The translations under genes and the position numbers were made by a program. The notes beneath the pieces were generated by a model that was given only the letters and a program-made list of their open reading frames with translations, had not been told where the DNA came from and ran no database searches. A DNA stretch of 45,140 nt from PLA2 sp036273915 (GTDB lineage Bacteria; Planctomycetota; PLA2): positions 1-45,140 of the forward strand of contig DASUGR010000045.1 of NCBI GenBank assembly GCA_036273915.1, written 5' to 3'. Below, piece after piece: positions 43,691 to 45,140 of this stretch. Position 1 is the stretch's first letter, and every line of letters begins with the position of its first letter.

Positions 43691-45115
43691 TTGGAGCCGA
43701 TCGAGCGCGCCCTTCGCCGCCCCGAGGCATACCCGCCCCCGAAGCCCCCCCGCGTCGAGGTGAAGGAGACGCACGCCTCGCTCGTGTTCCTCGCCGGCGA
43801 CCGCGCCTACAAGGTGAAGAAGCCGGTGAGGTTCCCCTTCCTCGACTACTCGACGCTCGAGAAGCGCAAGCGCTTCTGCGCCGAGGAGGTGCGCCTCAAC
43901 CGGCGGCTCGCGCCGTCGGTCTACCTCGGGGTCGCGCCGATCACGGCCGACGGCCGGGTGCGCGGCGAGGGCGAGGTCCTCGAGGTCGCGGTCGAGATGG
44001 TGCGGCTGCCGCAGGACCGCATGCTCGACGAGCTGCTGCGGAAGGGCGCGGTCACGGCCGACGACGCCGGGCGCGTCGCGGACGTGGTCGCCGGCTTCCA
44101 CGCCCGCGCGGACCGCCACCCGAGCCAGCCGATCGACCACCTGAAGAGCAACCTCGACGACGCGGCGCGGTTCCTGCCGCCCCTTTGGCTCGCGCGGCTG
44201 CGCGAGGACCACGAGCGGCTGCGCGCGGAGCTCTCCCCGCTGCTCGCCACGCGCCAGGCGATCGACGGCCACGGCGACCTGCACGCCGCGAACGTGTGCC
44301 TGCTCCCGGACGGCGAGGTCGTGATCTACGACTGCATCGAGTTCCAGCCGCGCTTCCGGATCGAGGACGCGGCGGCGGAGATCGCGTTCCTCGCGATGGA
44401 CTTCGAGCGGTTCGGCGCGTGGGACCTCGCGCGCGCCTTCGTCGATCGCTACGTCGCGCGGACCGGCGACCGCGACGCGGAGCGGCTGCTGCCGCTCTTC
44501 AAGCCCTACCGCGCGTGCGTGCGCGGGCTCGTGGAATCACTGCGGGGGGCTCCGGGGGCGCGGGACTACTTCCGCCTCGCGGTGTCGTACGGGCTCGGGA
44601 CGTTCGCGGTCGTCGTGTGCGGGCTGCCCGGGACAGGCAAGAGCACGTTCGCGCGGGAGGCGGCGCGCGCGTTCGGCGCGGAGCACCTGAGGAGCGACGA
44701 GATCCGCAAGGAGATGCTCGGGATCGCGCCGACGGAGCACTGGGAGGGCGGCTACCTCGAGGGCCCCTACGCGCCGGACGTGACGGAGCGGACCTACGCG
44801 GAGATGGGCGCGCGGGCGAGAAAGCTCCTGCGCGCGGGGCGTCGCGTCGTGGCCGACGCGACGTTCGCGCGGCAGGCGTGGCGCGAAGCGTTCGCGGCGG
44901 CGGCGAAGGAGGCGGGCGCACGGTGCCTCGTGGTCGAGGTGACGTGTCCGGAGGACGTCGTGCGCGCGCGGATGGAGGCCCGCGCGGGCGACCGGGCGGA
45001 GGTGAGCGACGCGGACTTCGCGGTCTACCTCGCGGCGAAAGAGACCTACGAGGCCCCGCCGTCCCCCCTCCCCCCCTCACTAGACGCGCTGGTAGGCCAA
45101 CGGTTGACCTGCTGA
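43691..45115 (+). CDS. Aminoglycoside-phosphotransferase-like/P-loop kinase fusion (Rv2004c-like)
   Basis: 474 residues. N-terminal kinase-like domain (~1-320): YKVKKPVRFPFLDYS (Lys), then IDGHGDLHAANVCLLPDGEVVIYDCIEFQPRFRIEDAAAE with the catalytic HGDLHxxN and the metal Asp. C-terminal P-loop domain (~330-474): VVVCGLPGTGKST (Walker A), LRSDEIRK, VVADATFARQAWRE. This fusion matches Rv2004c, a member of the mycobacterial DosR dormancy regulon; its substrate is unknown. Start: TTG with GGGGAGG 7 nt upstream, which is a strong site. Confidence 0.85.
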   Translation: MEPIERALRRPEAYPPPKPPRVEVKETHASLVFLAGDRAYKVKKPVRFPFLDYSTLEKRKRFCAEEVRLNRRLAPSVYLGVAPITADGRVRGEGEVLEVAVEMVRLPQDRMLDELLRKGAVTADDAGRVADVVAGFHARADRHPSQPIDHLKSNLDDAARFLPPLWLARLREDHERLRAELSPLLATRQAIDGHGDLHAANVCLLPDGEVVIYDCIEFQPRFRIEDAAAEIAFLAMDFERFGAWDLARAFVDRYVARTGDRDAERLLPLFKPYRACVRGLVESLRGAPGARDYFRLAVSYGLGTFAVVVCGLPGTGKSTFAREAARAFGAEHLRSDEIRKEMLGIAPTEHWEGGYLEGPYAPDVTERTYAEMGARARKLLRAGRRVVADATFARQAWREAFAAAAKEAGARCLVVEVTCPEDVVRARMEARAGDRAEVSDADFAVYLAAKETYEAPPSPLPPSLDALVGQRLTC

Positions 45116-45140
45116 GCAGCCGTAACCCGTTTGTGCGTAT

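Noticed and set aside
45066..45140. A possible RNA gene at the window end.
   Set aside because: No tRNA-like arms or TTC-loop sequence, and the coding sequence continues to 45115; only 25 bp remain.

Overview
The window is a GC-rich (about 70% by eye) bacterial chromosome segment with dense genes on both strands. It carries lpxB, a Kdo transferase, an ArnT/PMT-type glycosyltransferase and a lipid-A-biosynthesis N-domain protein, so the cell very probably makes LPS and has an outer membrane. There is no rRNA, tRNA, CRISPR array or recognisable IS element. The phylum cannot be fixed from the sequence; an uncultured Planctomycetota-, Acidobacteriota- or Myxococcota-like lineage fits, but this is a guess.

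Layout. 1-3.6 kb: small membrane proteins, a secreted acidic protein and an S41 peptidase-like protein. 3.6-8.7 kb: a relic of an HNH-endonuclease-family gene, lpxB, then an opposing operon of Kdo transferase, PHP-domain membrane protein and CPBP protease joined by TTGA stop/start overlaps. 8.7-10.5 kb: purF and a ferredoxin, converging on a strong terminator. 10.5-17 kb: a carboxypeptidase-regulatory-like repeat protein, hypothetical envelope proteins and an intact HNH protein. 17-19.8 kb: lemA-htpX, a CvpA-like protein and a DUF983 protein.

19.7-41.4 kb is the most interesting part. It holds five CBS-pair proteins, two tandem universal stress proteins, Hsp20, a ribosome-hibernation-factor/cold-shock fusion, archease-RtcB RNA repair, a BCAM0308-like protein with a zinc mini-protein and an archaeal-type SAM synthetase, and a YbaK-family deacylase with a Pat-type acyl-CoA-synthetase/acetyltransferase. 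Two histidine kinases, a single-domain receiver and a sigma-54 activator are interspersed. By hand I find -24/-12 (sigma-54) promoter matches at correct spacing in front of nearly every stress gene or operon, and a dyad-like GGATT(T)CC element in several of the same intergenic regions and between the hybrid kinase and the sigma-54 activator. My reading is that this is a chromosomal stress/dormancy island, similar in content to the mycobacterial DosR regulon but driven by sigma-54 and an NtrC-type activator encoded in it. 41.4-45.1 kb: the glycosyltransferase, the LAB_N protein and a phosphotransferase/P-loop kinase (Rv2004c-like).

Two genome-wide habits also show. First, many genes lacking a Shine-Dalgarno site have a TAnnnT -10-like hexamer only 6-9 nt before the start codon, which points to leaderless transcripts, often with GTG or TTG starts. 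Second, a G-tract element (GGGGG-n-CC-GGGGG) is scattered in both orientations, between genes and in-frame inside them.
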